Source of the DNA: Raphanus sativus
Taxonomy: Eukaryota > Streptophyta > Magnoliopsida > Brassicales > Brassicaceae
DNA length: 64,000 nucleotides
NCBI RefSeq assembly: GCF_000801105.2
Contig: NC_079519.1
Location: 37,175,288-37,239,287, forward strand
Reading direction: 5' to 3'
Below, piece by piece: positions 1-12,828 of this stretch. Position 1 is the first letter of the stretch; the number at the start of each line of letters is the position of its first letter. A model generated the notes under the pieces. It was not told the DNA's origin and made no database searches. It saw only the letters and a program-made list of their open reading frames with translations. A program made the translations under genes and the position numbers.

Positions 1-253
1 GACCGACCCACGTGCAGTTGTAATGTTTTGAGAAAGAAATTAAAGAGTTTTGATTAATTAAAGTGAAGCATAGTCATAAATCTTATCTACTTGGGTTCAC
101 ATAGAGATAAAATAGGCAAATATCAAAGAGTCGTTCGTCTTCTTCTCTCCATCATTGTTTCTTTCTTTGCCCATTCTCCTTCTACTTTTGTGCTCTGCTT
201 CACTTTTTTTATTCCTTCCTCTCTCTTCACGATTCACGACAACCACCACCACA

Positions 254-1278
254 ATGCCGGGAGTTGCTTTTTCATCTGTTGCTTCCTCCTCCTCCGATCT
301 GGGAATCTTCTTCTCCGAGGTCACGGCCTACTCCCGTCGTATCTCAGCCTCGCTCTCATCTTCATCCTCTTCCTTTCGGTGTTGCATCCTCCCATTGAAA
401 TTAAATATCAGATCGCTACGCTCCCGTAAGCTACCTCCTATTTGTTGCGATTCGAGTTCTACCTCCCGATCCGGCCTAGGGGATCCCGATCTTGAGTTTC
501 TCCAAGCCTCCGTCCTCGTTGCAGGTACCATCATCATCATTTCAATGCGGCTCTCTTTAGCACTTCAAATTTCTCTGGATTGTGCTTGTTGTTAGGTCTC
601 TGTCGTGTTTTCATTTCATTTTCGTCTTTCGAGAGACCTTCCTTCCTTTTAATCGGAAACCAAATTTGTTGTGGGGGTTATTAAAGGGGATCGAGTTATT
701 TAAAAAAAACTTTACATGTTTTTTGGCTGAATTGTTTGGGTCATTGGGGGTTAACAGAGACAAGTATGCATTACAAAATGAGGAGACATGGATTCCGGGA
801 AGATTCCATTTGGCAAGCTTCAAGGCATCTCCCTCCTTTTGCTGTGCGAGCCAGTGAATCCAGGGTTGGTGTTCTCCCTATTGGTCTTGGCTTCCTCCGC
901 CAATTCACCCACCCCACTATTTTTCTCAAGATCTCTTGTGATGGCGACTACTTGCTTCCCCTTATTGTTGGTACGTTTGCTCCCTTCTCTACCTTCCTCT
1001 TTTTCTCTCCCTCCCTCCCTGCTTTACTTTCCTCCCTTTCAGCTGATTCTGCTGTTGAGAAACTATTAGACGTACCTCCTCTCCAAGGCCCCATTGAGGT
1101 ATATCATCCTCATTTCCTTTCAAGCTTTTGATGTTTGCAGTTCCAGTTCCCCCCTCCCTGTTTAATACTGTTGTTTTCTGTTTCTAGGAATGCCCTGATC
1201 AGTTCCACTTTGTGTCTTCTCTTGTCGACAAACTTGGTCATGAGGTACATCATCGTTCCATGTTACGTCCTTTAAACT

Positions 1279-1323
<45 letters not shown>

Positions 1324-2254
1324 CCTTGAGTTTGTACCTCGTTTCCACTTAAGTTACCGAACTGTACTGTACCATTTGACAGGTTAAAATGGTGAAGCTT
1401 ACAAGTAGAGTATTCAACACTTATTATGCAAGCCTATATCTCGGCAAGGTAACTTGAAAACATTACAATCATCTTTTTGCTCTTAACAAACGATTTTTCA
1501 TATGTCTTTTTTTTGCCTTGGGTTAACCCATCTCTCCTGCAGCCAGGAGACAATGATGTTATATGCATTGACTCACGGCCATCTGATGCCATCAACGTTG
1601 CAAGAGCATGCCAGGTATCAGTTTTCATTGCTCTCTTCTCTCTCTGACCTTTCTGATTCTTTTTTCCCTCAAACAGCCACGCTTGAATACTGAAATCTGT
1701 ATTTTGTTTGTCATGTCACAGGCTCCGATATATGTGAATAAATCAATAGTCCTGGAAGATGCTATCAAGATTGGTTATGGAGGCAGACCGCAGAGCACAA
1801 AGCCCATTTTCAATGTTATCCTTGACAGGTTTTTTTTAGTTTGTTTATGAATTCCCCCTGGTTTATGTGACTCTGTCACAGTAGCTAACCACATTGTGGT
1901 CTCTTCTTTTACAGCGCTCCAGAGGGACCAGATCCCATATCGGAGGAGCTTAAACTACTGAGTAATATGGATTTGGCGTCTAAAGAGGAAAGGTACACCG
2001 ACGCAGGTATACTAACTCTTCTGTATGTCTGTATGTTCAGTGTGCTTTGCAAACCCCTCAATATTTTTTTTTTTGGTTTTCTGGGATGTAGCGATGTGGA
2101 GAGACAGATTGAAGAAGCTTCAGAACTCGAGGTGAGTAGATAATGGTTGGTGACATATGAAATCCCAATTGAGAGGCAATACTGAAAGCTGACATTGATA
2201 ATGGAGTCGGTTTGATTGCAGCTCTGTTGTATACGAGGGTGTAGCAACTCCTGA
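254..2254 (+). CDS. Bifunctional nuclease / wound-responsive family protein (BFN, DUF151), At5g66050-like
   Basis: I read ten exons: 254-524, 758-970, 1043-1098, 1188-1244, 1383-1448, 1543-1614, 1722-1828, 1915-1992, 2092-2131, 2222-2254. All internal junctions are GT-AG and keep frame. The first ~90 residues are Ser/Arg-rich, as in a targeting region. The BFN core follows (FLKISCDGDYLLPLIV, FHFVSSLVDKLGHEVK, DVICIDSRPSDAINVARAC, IYVNKSIVLEDAIKIGYGG). This family, which includes BBD1 and BBD2, is reported to have RNase and DNase activity in basal defence and wound responses. The C-terminus is uncertain: the last exon in phase ends at TGA 2252-2254, while another frame of the same exon reads SSVVYEGVATPESYD to a TAG and looks more protein-like. 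No UVR-type extension is visible. The position beside STR16- and GRIP-like genes supports the At5g66050 assignment. Confidence 0.85.
1281..1321. repeat. (AT)n microsatellite
   Basis: About 20 uninterrupted AT dinucleotides inside the fourth intron of the bifunctional-nuclease gene. It is likely polymorphic in length and has no coding effect. Confidence 0.95.
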
Positions 2255-3072
2255 GAGCTACGACTAGAGAAAGAATAGGAGGAAATGGATGTAGATAAAG
2301 GCTTGGGTCAAGAGAATGCAGGTGTGATGAAAAGGGTATGGTGAGGACTCAGGAGAAATATAAGATGCGCTTAGATTGATAGGGTATCCCTATCGCATGT
2401 AGTAAGTTTAGAGGAAGGGCGTTGATTGTCGGTATTATGAAGAAACTAAAAGTAGACCAAAGATGAAATGAATATCCGAGGGAAAGTGTAAAAAAAATGT
2501 AAATAGAAGAATGACGATGAATACATTTTTCTTTTTCTTTTTGGTGTACGTGAGTTTCTACTTTGAATGAATTGGTAAATAAGATGTTTTAAGAGGGAAA
2601 GAAGATATGTCGGTGTGGGGAAATTAATGTCTCTGTTAGAGCTGCTTTGCTGAAGGAAAAGACAAAACACTAGTAAAAGTGATAAGAAGCATGATTCTTG
2701 AAAGTTGAAACTATCTCTGGTCTTTATCTCATCAGCATGCAGTGTAAGCCTACATTCATTGTTTCCCTTGGGATTTGGTACGTGCAACTACGGCCTCCTC
2801 TCCATTTTCTTTCTGCCGCACCTAACTCAACAACGTGATCGCATGCTACTTTCTCAATTCTTTGTTGATATATATAAATACAATAGGACATATCGATGCA
2901 ATTAACACAACACCCCACTCATAAGTTGTGGGTACAACAGCTGTAATATGAGCAAGCACACAATGGAAGAGAGAAAGTGGTTAATTTTACATCTGGAAAA
3001 CGCACTCCTGATGTATTTATTATCAAAGAAAAAGACAAAGACATTATGGTGGTGAGTGGTGGGTCATCATCA
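2255..3072. other. Intergenic, 3' UTRs
   Basis: AT-rich sequence between the convergent nuclease (+) and rhodanese-like (-) genes. It contains their probable 3' UTRs. Short ORFs here have no recognisable domain and run in several frames. Confidence 0.6.
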
Positions 3073-3775
3073 TCAGTATTGTGTAGGAAGACCATTCTGG
3101 GTCCAGGCAGAGTAGCCACCGGAGATATCTCTGACTCCGGTGAAACCCTGCAGTTATTCCCAAATAGTATTTACTAAAACAAAAATAACAGGATAAGCTT
3201 CAAAGTTAGAAAGAGTTTTGTTGGGATGGGTTACAGCAGCAAGAAGCTCAGACGTGGCTTTCAAAGATCTACCCCCGCTCTGGCAACCAACAACGACTTC
3301 ATCAGCTTTACCGAAATGGGAGGAGACTTGTTCCAAGAAGTTGGGATTCTTTGACATCCCTGCATTTTGCAGTCGGGAAAGTTAAAAAAAAATCAGGCGC
3401 ATAACTGAACAAAACTCTTCAACAACAAGAACATGAAAAACAAAAATTACAGAAAGAGAAGAAATTTCCTCGGTTCAAGTAAGGAACGTTGATAGCGCCA
3501 GAGGCATGTCCCTGGCTGAACTCTTCTGGAGTCCTATATATTATCATACAAGTAAACAAGAGTTGGAGGGTAAATTCATTCATTCTAAAGAAAAACTGCT
3601 GCTATGTTTGATGTTTCAGATGTCTAAAGTAAAGTAGTTAATCTCTCTCTCTGTGTCGGTGGAGATGAAAAGAGAAAGGGTGGAGTAGGTACCTGACGTC
3701 CAAATAGCGGTGGCCGGCTTGAAGAAGTTCGTGGGCGACTGTGACCGACACCGATGATGGGACTCCCTCCGCCAT
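3073..3775 (-). pseudogene. STR16-like single-domain rhodanese (At5g66040-like), probably defective
   Basis: Four exons of a small thiosulfate sulfurtransferase are readable on the minus strand: 3775-3693 (from MAEGVPSSVSVTVAHELL), about 3532-3469 (PEEFSQGHASGAINVPYLNR), about 3361-3235 (MSKNPNFLEQVSSHFG, then the active-site loop VGCQSGGRS with its cysteine) and 3147-3073 (GVRDISGGYSAWTQNG, then TGA). Family members of about 120 aa transfer sulfane sulfur to cyanide or thiols. Two faults are seen. Exons 2 and 3 join in frame as NRG-MSKN only if the intron starts with GA instead of GT. Exon 4 is one base out of phase with exon 3, as if a C were inserted in GGGTTTCACC. Either would disrupt the protein, so I call it a pseudogene; unrecognised splice sites or sequence error remain possible. 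Confidence 0.65.
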
Positions 3776-4250
3776 AATATTATATAATAACTGGACTCAA
3801 CAACACACTACCGATCTGGATGTCAATCAATTCAACGCATATCATCATCATTTTGGGAAAGGAGAAGTCAACGCATACGCTTGGGCCATGTGTTTACAGA
3901 TCATGCTAAAATGGACCTTACGGATAATAATTAACGGGCTTTATGTTTTGCAAATCATGCTGAATGGGCTTTTATGTTTGACAAACAGACTGGTCGACGG
4001 CGTCGTTTGTCCACTTTTCTTCCTTGAGCTCTTGGTTGAGATCCAAATCGCGTCACTGGCGATCTCACAACGCTCTCAATCCCCTACTCGCAGCATAGGC
4101 ATAGCATCCGATCCCTCCCATCATCTCAAGCTGGTAAGCCTTGATCTCCATTTAACATCGCTTAGTTGTTCAAATTCCCACTTTCTACTTGGATTGATAT
4201 GGCGATTTCTACTCTGAAAACAGAGTTGATTCAGACATAATCTGCCAAGC

Positions 4251-7200
4251 ATGTCGGAAGACAATGGAGAAATTGATGGGATAGCAGAGTCCGTGAAAGA
4301 AAAGGATGAGACAGAAAATGGTGGGGATGAGCTACTGCAAATGATTGCTGAGCTGAGATTAGAAAATGAGTTTCTCAGATCCCAATTTAAGGAAGTGGAC
4401 TCATCTCAAGCTCAAGTGAAACAACTTGAAGAAAGGCTCCAATCACTGAGTAGAGAAATTGAAGTAGAAAAACAAACGAGAGTTGCAGCTGAGCAAGCTC
4501 TTGAGCATCTCAGGGAATCATACTCTGAGGGTGACGATGCAAAAGCCCAACAATATTCCCAAGGTTTGCCATACTTGAATTCAAACAGGATCATCTGTCA
4601 TAGCTTTGCATTTTTCTTTTCTTTATTTTCCCCTCTCTTGTTTCTTTCTTTTTTTGCTGCGTAGTTCAGCAGAAACTGGAGCAGGAAATCAAAGAGCGAG
4701 AAGAGAAATACGCCGACCTTGACGCCAAATTCACCAGGCTTCACAAAAGGGCTAAACAGCGCATTCAAGAAGTCCAAAAGGTGAATCCTCCTTGCCTTTC
4801 TGTTTTACCCACTTCCAAAACCCCCACCCTTACTTATTTATCTATCTCTACACTGTTTTTGGTCTAATATCTTTGCTATCTTCAGGAAAAAGACGATCTC
4901 GACGCTCGTCTCCGGGAAGTGAGTGAATCAGCTGAACGAGCATCTTCTCAGCACTCTTCCATGCAGCAAGATCTGGAACGCACTAGGCAACAGGCCAATG
5001 AAGCTCTCAAAGCTATGGATGCTGAGAGGCAACAACTAAGGAGTGCCAATAACAAGTATATCACATTAAGATACACACCCTTTTTAAAAAATTCTTCTTT
5101 TCTAGCTACCTCTCAGACTTTGACTACTTGATTTTTCTCTTTATCTTCCCATACACAGGCTCAGGGATACTATCGAGGAACTACGTGGCTCATTGCAGCC
5201 TAAAGAAAATAAGATTGAGACGTTGCAACAATCACTTCTCGATAAGGACCAGGTCTGCTCTCTTTCATTTACTGCAATTACTACAAATGTAGAGACTCAT
5301 CGAAAGAGACAGATAGAGGACTGTGTATACTCTGCTTCATTTTCTTCCTTGCTTTTATTTTTAGGTGCTGGAGGACCTGAAAAATCAATTACAAGCCGTG
5401 GAAGAGAGGAAGCAAACTGCAGTTACTGAGTTGTCAGCCAAACATCAAAAGGTAGTCAGCATCAGCCTAACCGACCATTTCCTTTTTCATTGTCAGATAA
5501 TGATAACCAACATCTTCTTTTCTCCCTGCCTTTGACAGAACTTAGAGAGTTTGGAAGCACAGGTCATAGATGCTCTATCTGAGAGGGACAAAGCAGCCGA
5601 AACCATTTCGACCCTGCAGGTTAGTCCTGAACTGAATTCCTAAGTTTAAAATCTGTGATGAATTCTTCTTACCAAGTATTTCCATTTTACACGTTTTTTA
5701 GGTATTACTTGCAGAGAAAGAATCTAAAATTGCAGAGATGGAGGCAGCTGCAACTGGCGAAGCAGCAAGGTTAAGGGCTGCTGCAGAAACTCTTAAAGGA
5801 GAGCTTGCACACCTTAAAGCCGAGAATGTAAGTGGAATGTTTAAAAGATGGATTCCCAGGACTCTGATGCCATATCTTTCTCCTGTCTGTTTGTCATTGT
5901 TGTTCATTCCTATATTCTAAGAACTTGTTTCACGTACTAGTATTCGGTCGACTTCAGTCTTTAATCTAGAACATTTCTAGTAGTGATTAAACCGGGGAAT
6001 GAACACGTAAGTTCGTATAAAACATCTGTAAACATGATTTATGACGTCAGTCACTAGCCATCGCACATCATTGTTGGAATTTCGGTTTCTTTTACCCTAT
6101 AAACTTTTATACTTGGAATCTATGATTTTTTTTGTTTCTCCAGGAAAAGGAAAAGGAGTCTTGGGAAGCTTCATGTGATGCTCTTAAATCTAAACTGGAA
6201 ATCGCTGAAACCAACTACTTGCGTGCCGAAACCGAAGTGGCGAAAATGAGAAGTAATTTACAGAGTTCATGAAACTATGAAACCTATGTGTTACTTTTTG
6301 AATTAAAATATATATATTTCATTCATCTAAATGGTCAGGTCAGCTGGGGTCTGAAATGTCCATGCAGACCCAGATGCTTAGCACTAAAGATGCTGAACTC
6401 AAAGGCGCCAGAGAAGAGGTATATAATTTTTTGTTGGTTCTTTTGAAAGATAGTGTTCCTTGCTTTGTGTAAGAATGGACGTATTTGTCATCCATTTTCA
6501 ATCACATACATGAAGTATCACGGAATCAAAGAGTCATTTTAAGCTTGAAGGAATGTTCTGCTGAAGCTTGTCTCACCTTAACTATATTGACTTTTTGTAA
6601 CTATATTGACTTTTTGTAACTATTTGCAGATCAACCGTCTCCAAAGTGAATTTTCTTCTTACAAGATCCGTGCTCACGCGCTTCTTCAAAAGAAGGACAT
6701 GGAGCTGGCTGCAGCTACAGACTCTGAGCAGATCAAATCTCTTGAGGAAGCTCTTAAGGTAAGTTATCTAGAATTGTAAGATGGAGCTAGTTAGATGGTT
6801 GTCGATGTTATTACCAACTATTTACATTTTGGGTGGTGTTAGGAAGCTGAAAAAGAAGTATATTTGGTATCTTCAGAGAGGGATAGGGCACGGCAAGATC
6901 TTCAGGGTGCTTTAGCTAGCCTTGAAAAAGAACTTGAGGAAAGGTATGCATTCGCAATGTATTTTTTTTCAAGTTTGATTCCGGAGGTTTTGGCTGCTCA
7001 TATTCCCTTCAATTTTGTACCGAGAAAACAACTGAAAATAATATTCTCAGGAGATTACTTTGTGGAATTTTTCAAGCTCGCACAGGCCCTCCGATTCGTA
7101 ACTGATTTTTTTTATATCTATTTCAGAGCTGGAGCACTTAAAGATGCCAGCGAGCAGATCAAAAGTCTTGAATTGAAGCTCGATTCCACTGTTGCTCGCA

Positions 7201-8812
7201 ATCAGGCGGAGAAACAAGCGTGGGAAGAAGACCTTCGAGTTTTAGAAGAAACATGGCGACGTAATTGAGTGAAATCAAAATTCGATTTTCTTGTTTGGTT
7301 CTTGGAGACTGAAATTCTCTTTCTAAAAGGTTATAATAATCTACAGGAAGATGTGAAGCTTTAACCGCTCAAAATGAAGCATCTTCTGCAGAAGATATAG
7401 AAAAAGAACTTGAAGATGCTAAGCTGAGGAATAAACGACTGAAGGTAGTTCAATTTTATTTATCCTGGTGATTGTGCTCTGGCTTTATAAGAATTATTGG
7501 GGAGGCTCGCTGTTTGACTGACATACCTGCAGGAGGAGCATGAATCAGTACGTGAGCTTGCAGATAGACTCATTGAGGAGAAGGATAGAGAGATATCCAG
7601 ACTCGTGGATGAAAATAAAAACCTTCGAAAATCTATGGAATCAAAACCAGTAGTACGTCGATTTGCTTCCTTCCTTTATTTTCACCTGAATATTTGCACT
7701 CTTCTTGTGGCACTAAGTGGAACAAATCTCCATTTCAGGTTCACCACTACGGGAACAACAACACAGGTATGATATTCTTTGTATTTCCATTTTTATTTAT
7801 TTTGGGGAGGAGCTCCCCATATGGGTGAATCAGAGTGGTTGCCTGTCATTAGCTAACCTGTTATTTTCTGGAAACGGTGTTTCAGAGTCGAAACAGGAGG
7901 ATGTATCTAACTTGAGCACGTCTGCCGCAGAACACCAGATTCTGGTAGGAGTTTGTAATGTTAACCTTCTGCTTGTCTAAGCAAGGACTGACCTTTACTC
8001 CTAGAACATAATTCTCATTCAAAGCTAATCACTAACACATGATATTCAAAATTTAAGATATTGGCAAGGCAACAAGCTCAGAGAGAAGAAGAATTAGCAC
8101 AGACACAGCGGCATATTTTAGCTCTTCAGGTGTGTTTGCATCTATTGAAATCTGTTGCTGTCCATGTATCACTTATTTAGCTAACTGTTTATTCTGAATC
8201 AGGATGAAATCGAGGAGCTTGAGCGCGAAAACCGGCTTCACAGTCAACAGGTATGTGATTACACGAGAGTTTGGAGAGTCAATGGTTTCTTGTTTTTTTT
8301 TTTTGCCGTCTTTGTTTTGACCTTTGGGGATGACAGGAAGCCATGCTAAAAACGGAGTTGAGGGAGATGGAAAGAAAACAGAAAAGAGAAGGTGTAGATA
8401 TGACATACCTAAAGAATGTAATTTTAAAGCTGTTAGAAACAGGTAAAAAGAAAACAAAGCTGTGGGGACATAAAAGTTGTTGATGTAAGGAAAAATTAAC
8501 GTGGGATGTCTGCAGGTGAAGTGGAAGCTTTACTACCGGTAGTGGGAATGTTGCTCCAGTTCAGTCCGGAGGAGGTTAAATCTTAGGCTTGGAACTTGCT
8601 GAATCTTTAATGTTGTTGTTAAACTAAAGAAAAAAAAAAGAAACTTAACCATGTGACGGAAATGGCAGATACTCAAGTGTCAGCAAGCGTACCATAGCTC
8701 AACAACAACAACAACAACAACACCAACGACAACAGCAGCGGATGCGAGTGTAGGTGGTGCGGCAAGTGAAGGTTCAGGCCTGTCCCTCTTCTCAAGATTC
8801 TCGTTTTCCTAA
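4251..8812 (+). CDS. GRIP: GRIP-domain golgin (At5g66030-like)
   Basis: More than 20 short exons encode a protein of roughly 790 aa that is almost all coiled coil. It starts MSEDNGEIDGIAESVKEKDE and runs through long Glu/Lys/Leu/Gln heptads. Near the C-terminus it has the GRIP domain (TYLKNVILKLLETGEVEALL, LPVVGMLLQFSPEEILKCQQ) with the conserved tyrosine. A Thr-rich tail follows, ending SLFSRFSFS and TAA at 8810-8812. GRIP domains bind ARL1-GTP and place the golgin on the trans-Golgi network, where it tethers vesicles. I could follow the frame through all exons without a break. A 5' UTR intron is visible at 4134-4223 (GTAAGC...AACAG), so transcription starts before 4134. The SAC6-like gene lies 450 bp downstream in the same direction, as in Arabidopsis. 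Confidence 0.93.
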
Positions 8813-9265
8813 TTTGGTTGGTGGGCACTGGACACTGGAGGCGAGAGCTACACCACATTCTTTTGGGCCAAGATTAGAAGATACACATATATTACTTGTC
8901 TTTCTTTTTCCAAGTCCTTCGTTTTGTGTAATGAACGTCAAAAGCGAAGAAAACACATTTGTCCAGTTGTTTTTTTTATTATATAAAAGAGGGTGAATTG
9001 AGTTGGGCCATTAAAATCCATACAGATAATTTGCTGATAAATCAGATTAATGACAAAGTCAATAATGCAAATTAGCTTTGGGCTTTAGTTTTGTTTTTTT
9101 TGGGGTAAAACTGGTTCAGTTAAAAAAGGCGCGTCGGGGGGGGAATCAATTTGAACGGGTCACTGCCTCAACCTTCGGGAGTATTCCTTTTTTCCATATT
9201 TCTCTGTTACAGAAAGTCAGGTCAGATAGAGTGATTGATTGATCCTGTGTTGTGTTGTGTTGGAG
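8813..9265. other. GRIP 3' UTR and SAC6 promoter/5' UTR
   Basis: A short spacer between two same-strand genes. It carries the GRIP 3' UTR and, towards 9265, the leader of the SAC6-like gene. No further gene or repeat is seen. Confidence 0.6.
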
Positions 9266-12200
9266 ATGGAGGCCCCTAGGCACAGATTACACTCTGGCTT
9301 GCGTTTATGGGAATTTCCTGATCAGTACGTTATCGAGCCGACTGATGGTTCGGCCGCTCCATGCTTGGACATTAGTCGTCTTGACGGCTCCATGAAGCTC
9401 ATTGGTTTGGCTTGCCTTTGTTTTGTACCTTTGTCTCTTTCCAGTTATGTCTTTATGTCTGCTCCTCTCAGTTCTGCTACTTTACTGTTTTCAGATCAAG
9501 TCGCAGAATGCAACTCTTTGCGTGTCCCTAAGATCCGTTCCATATTCGGTGTCGTTGGGGTGCTGAAGCTCCTGGCAGGTTATTATTAGATTTGTGGTCA
9601 ATCTTGTGAATATCTTCCATCTTCATTCGACCCACACAAATTAATTTTGGTTAATATTTTCAGGATCATACTTGGTGGTGGTGACAGAAAGCCAATCTGT
9701 TGGCTCGTTCCTGGGGCATCCCATTTTCAGAATTAATTCACTCAAGGTTCTTCCTTGTGATCATTCACTTAAAAACTCGCCTGAAGAACAGGTGAGATCT
9801 ACTCCGTCTTCCATATTTGTATTTTGTATATATTTATATGATCTGAGCACCCCAAGCAACAATGAGAATCATTTGTACTGCAGAAAAAGGTTGAGACCGA
9901 CTTCTCTAGGCTGCTAAGTGTCGCAGAGAGGACAAATGGTCTCTACTTCTCATATGAAATTAACTTGACTCTCAGGTTTATTCATTTCTCTTCGTGCTAC
10001 TCTGAGAGAACATAAAAAAAGAAAAACACTTGCCAGTTGCTAACCATGTGTGTGCTTCTTCTTCTTCTTCTTCTTCTTCTTTTTTGACGTTTGATATTGT
10101 GTTATCGTTGTTTCAGTGCACAGCGCTTGCATGATCTGGGGGATGAGTCTAAGTCACTTCCTCTGTGGAGACAGGTGTCCCCCATATAGAACACTAGCTC
10201 ATTCATATTCTTTCCTGGTTGCTTGTATATGTGGTAGATGGACAGAAAATTAAACTTTTGATTCTTCATGGCAGGCTGAACCTAGATTTCTTTGGAACAA
10301 TTATATGTTAGAAGTGCTTATCGATAATAAGGTTAGTGAACTATTCTTGGCTACCTTTTAAGTTCACTGCTCTGTTTGCCTTGCTTGCAAAATTAATATC
10401 ACCTTTTGTTGTCTTTCACTTTGTAGCTTGATCAGTTCTTGCTTCCAGTAATTCAAGGAAATATCCTTTTTTCTTCCATATCAGTCCTCTTGCAGGATCA
10501 TGACTTTTAGACCTTTCCTTAACCTCTTAACACGTTTCCATAGTTTTCAAACAGCCATAGGAAGAGATATCGTTGACATTACTCTGATTGCTAGGAGGTG
10601 CACCAGAAGAAATGGTAGTGCATTTCTCTCTAGCTTGTTTTCTATACATAGGTTGTGATTGTGACTTGCCTTGCAAGGTACACGCATGTGGCGAAGAGGA
10701 GCTGACCCTGATGGTTATGTTGCTAATTTTGTGGAGACTGAGCAAATTGTACACATGAACGGATACACATCATCGTTAACTCAGGTGATATTATGATATT
10801 CCCAATTACCCTACAAAATCTTTTGTCATGTCATGATTTAAATCGTTTTACATTCCCGCAGATTAGAGGATCCATGCCTTTTATGTGGGAGCAAATTGTT
10901 GATCTGACCTACAAGCCCAAGTTTGAGATTGTCCAACCTGAAGAAGCTGTGAGTGTAATCTCTAGTTCAATTAGTATGTTTACCACTTTTTAAGTAACAT
11001 CCATTGGGATATTCCTCTTGCAGGCGAGGATAGCTGAGCGTCACTTTCTGGACCTCAGGAAAAAATATGGATCAGTTTTGGCTGTTGATCTTGTCAATAA
11101 GGTAAGGTGCATATGTATTCTTTTGAATAGCTTTGGATGCGGATTGATACTGCTTCCCCTTCTGTTTGTACTTGGAAATTCTTATTCCTCAATTGCTTAC
11201 TCTGTAATCAGCATGGAGGTGAGGGGCGCTTAAGCGAGAGGTTTGCAGGTGCTATGCAGCACATCAACGGTGATGATGTAAGGTAGATAAAAATATCACT
11301 TTGCCACTTACATAGATGTTTCACCGTATTATATATTCTTATCAAACTCACTCGGGAATATATGCACTTTGGATCCTGTAGATACCTGCACTTTGATTTT
11401 CATCATATCTGTGGGCATATTCACTTTGAACGCTTAGCAATTCTGTATGAGCAGATGGAGGATTTCCTTGACAAAAGCGGGTATTATATCCTCCACTCCT
11501 CACCATTAATAATCTAATTTAGTCTTGGGATTCATTCTTAACATAAAACTAATGTTTGATCGATCACAGGTACTTTTTGTTGAATGAAAAGGGTGAGAAA
11601 ATGAAGGAGCAGTCTGGTATTGTGCGCACTAACTGCATTGATTGTTTAGACCGTACAAATGTCACGCAGGCTAGTTTTCAAACAAATATCATTTCTCTTT
11701 GTTACATCTCTCTCTCTCTCTCTCTCTCTGCTCATCCTTGGGTATATACTATGCAGAGCATGATAGGCCGCAAGATGCTGGAACTTCAACTCAGAAGGAT
11801 TGGTGTTTTTGGGGCCGAAGAAGTTATAAGCTCGCATCCTAATTTTGACGAGCGCTATAAAATATGTTAGTAGCTAATTTCTCATCTAGTGAATAAAGTT
11901 TCTTAGAGAAACTTACATGTTGGGTGCTTGTGTTGCCTTCAGTATGGGCTAATCACGGTGACGACATTAGCATTCAGTACTCCGGCACTCCTGCACTTAA
12001 AGGAGATTTTGTCAGGTAGGCCCGCAACTATTTATATAAGTATACACAAAAAAGAAGAGTGTTTGGTTGCATATTGATTTCCTCGTGCTATCTTTTCTTT
12101 TCTTTTTTCCTTACAAATTCCAAATGCCAACTAACCTTTCATTAGTTCTCACTAAACACGCGTAAACTGGTTTAATTAATTCTAAGGTATGGTCGAAGGA

Positions 12201-12828
12201 CTGTTCAAGGGATCCTTAATGATGGCTGGAATGCCCTCGCACGCTACTACCTGAACAACTTTGCTGATGGAACTAAGCAGGTTGGTGGCTCTAACCATGG
12301 CTTGGCTTTTGTACACTTGGTAACTCAAAACCTGCACTGACTGTTGATAGTATTGGTTTGGGGTACAAAGGATGCGATTGATCTTGTGCAAGGACACTAT
12401 ATAGTTGCTGTGAACCGAGACATGGCTCCTGTGCCTCGAAAGGGAGGTCTCGAGGCTGTAGCCGTAAGCAATCATTAGCTTTAAAATAACTCAAGGATTA
12501 TTTAATTATACATACATTCGGGTCTAATGTTGATCAAAATACCTCTGATTCCCCAGAACTTTCCAGTGGCATTGGCTGTTGTTCTGATCAGTTTATGGTT
12601 TGCAACCATGTCTGTGAAACGAGGTACGTCTGTTCTCTGGATTTGGAGTAGGAATAATAATGGCCACTGAAAGGCTAATGGTGGTCTTTGGGTGCAGCTG
12701 GGAGCGATTACAAGCACTTGTTTTTCTCATTGGTGTGGGCGGGCATCAGTGTGGCTGTCACAGCATTCATGAGGGCCAATGGCCGGATCTTCTGCAACAG
12801 GCCTCGTCTGCACAAGCCCAGACCTTGA
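9266..12828 (+). CDS. SAC6: SAC-domain phosphoinositide phosphatase, SAC6-type (At5g66020-like)
   Basis: About 18 exons give an intact frame from [20 protein letters not shown] to TGA at 12826-12828, near the ~600 aa usual for SAC6/7/8. The SAC catalytic P-loop [12 protein letters not shown] lies in the exon at 11571-11669, with the family CX5R(T/S) signature. Two hydrophobic segments near the end ([17 protein letters not shown] and [17 protein letters not shown]) match the C-terminal membrane anchors of this plant clade, which sit in the ER or endomembranes and dephosphorylate PI4P or related lipids. The intron at 10461-10533 is an AT-AC minor-class intron; splicing it restores GSFHSFQTA exactly. 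A SAC7/RHD4 or SAC8 identity is possible on sequence alone, but the GRIP neighbour points to SAC6. Confidence 0.92.
10059..10081. repeat. (CTT)n microsatellite
   Basis: Seven or so CTT repeats in a SAC6 intron, just upstream of the acceptor. They probably serve as part of the pyrimidine tract. Confidence 0.85.
10461..10533 (+). other. U12-type AT-AC intron in the SAC6-like gene
   Basis: The donor reads ATATCCTTTT immediately after the exon end. A branch-site match TTTCCTTAAC lies at 10514-10523, and the intron ends in AC at 10533, about 11 nt after the branch adenosine. Removing it joins ...IQG and SFHSFQTA in frame, as in the SAC family. No GT-AG pair nearby gives that join. Confidence 0.88.
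11705..11729. repeat. (CT)n microsatellite
   Basis: About a dozen CT units in the SAC6 intron following the catalytic exon. Confidence 0.85.

Noticed and set aside
91..429. 112-codon ORF overlapping the nuclease gene start
   Set aside because: Overlaps the first exon in another frame; the frame starting at 254 leads into the spliced BFN protein.
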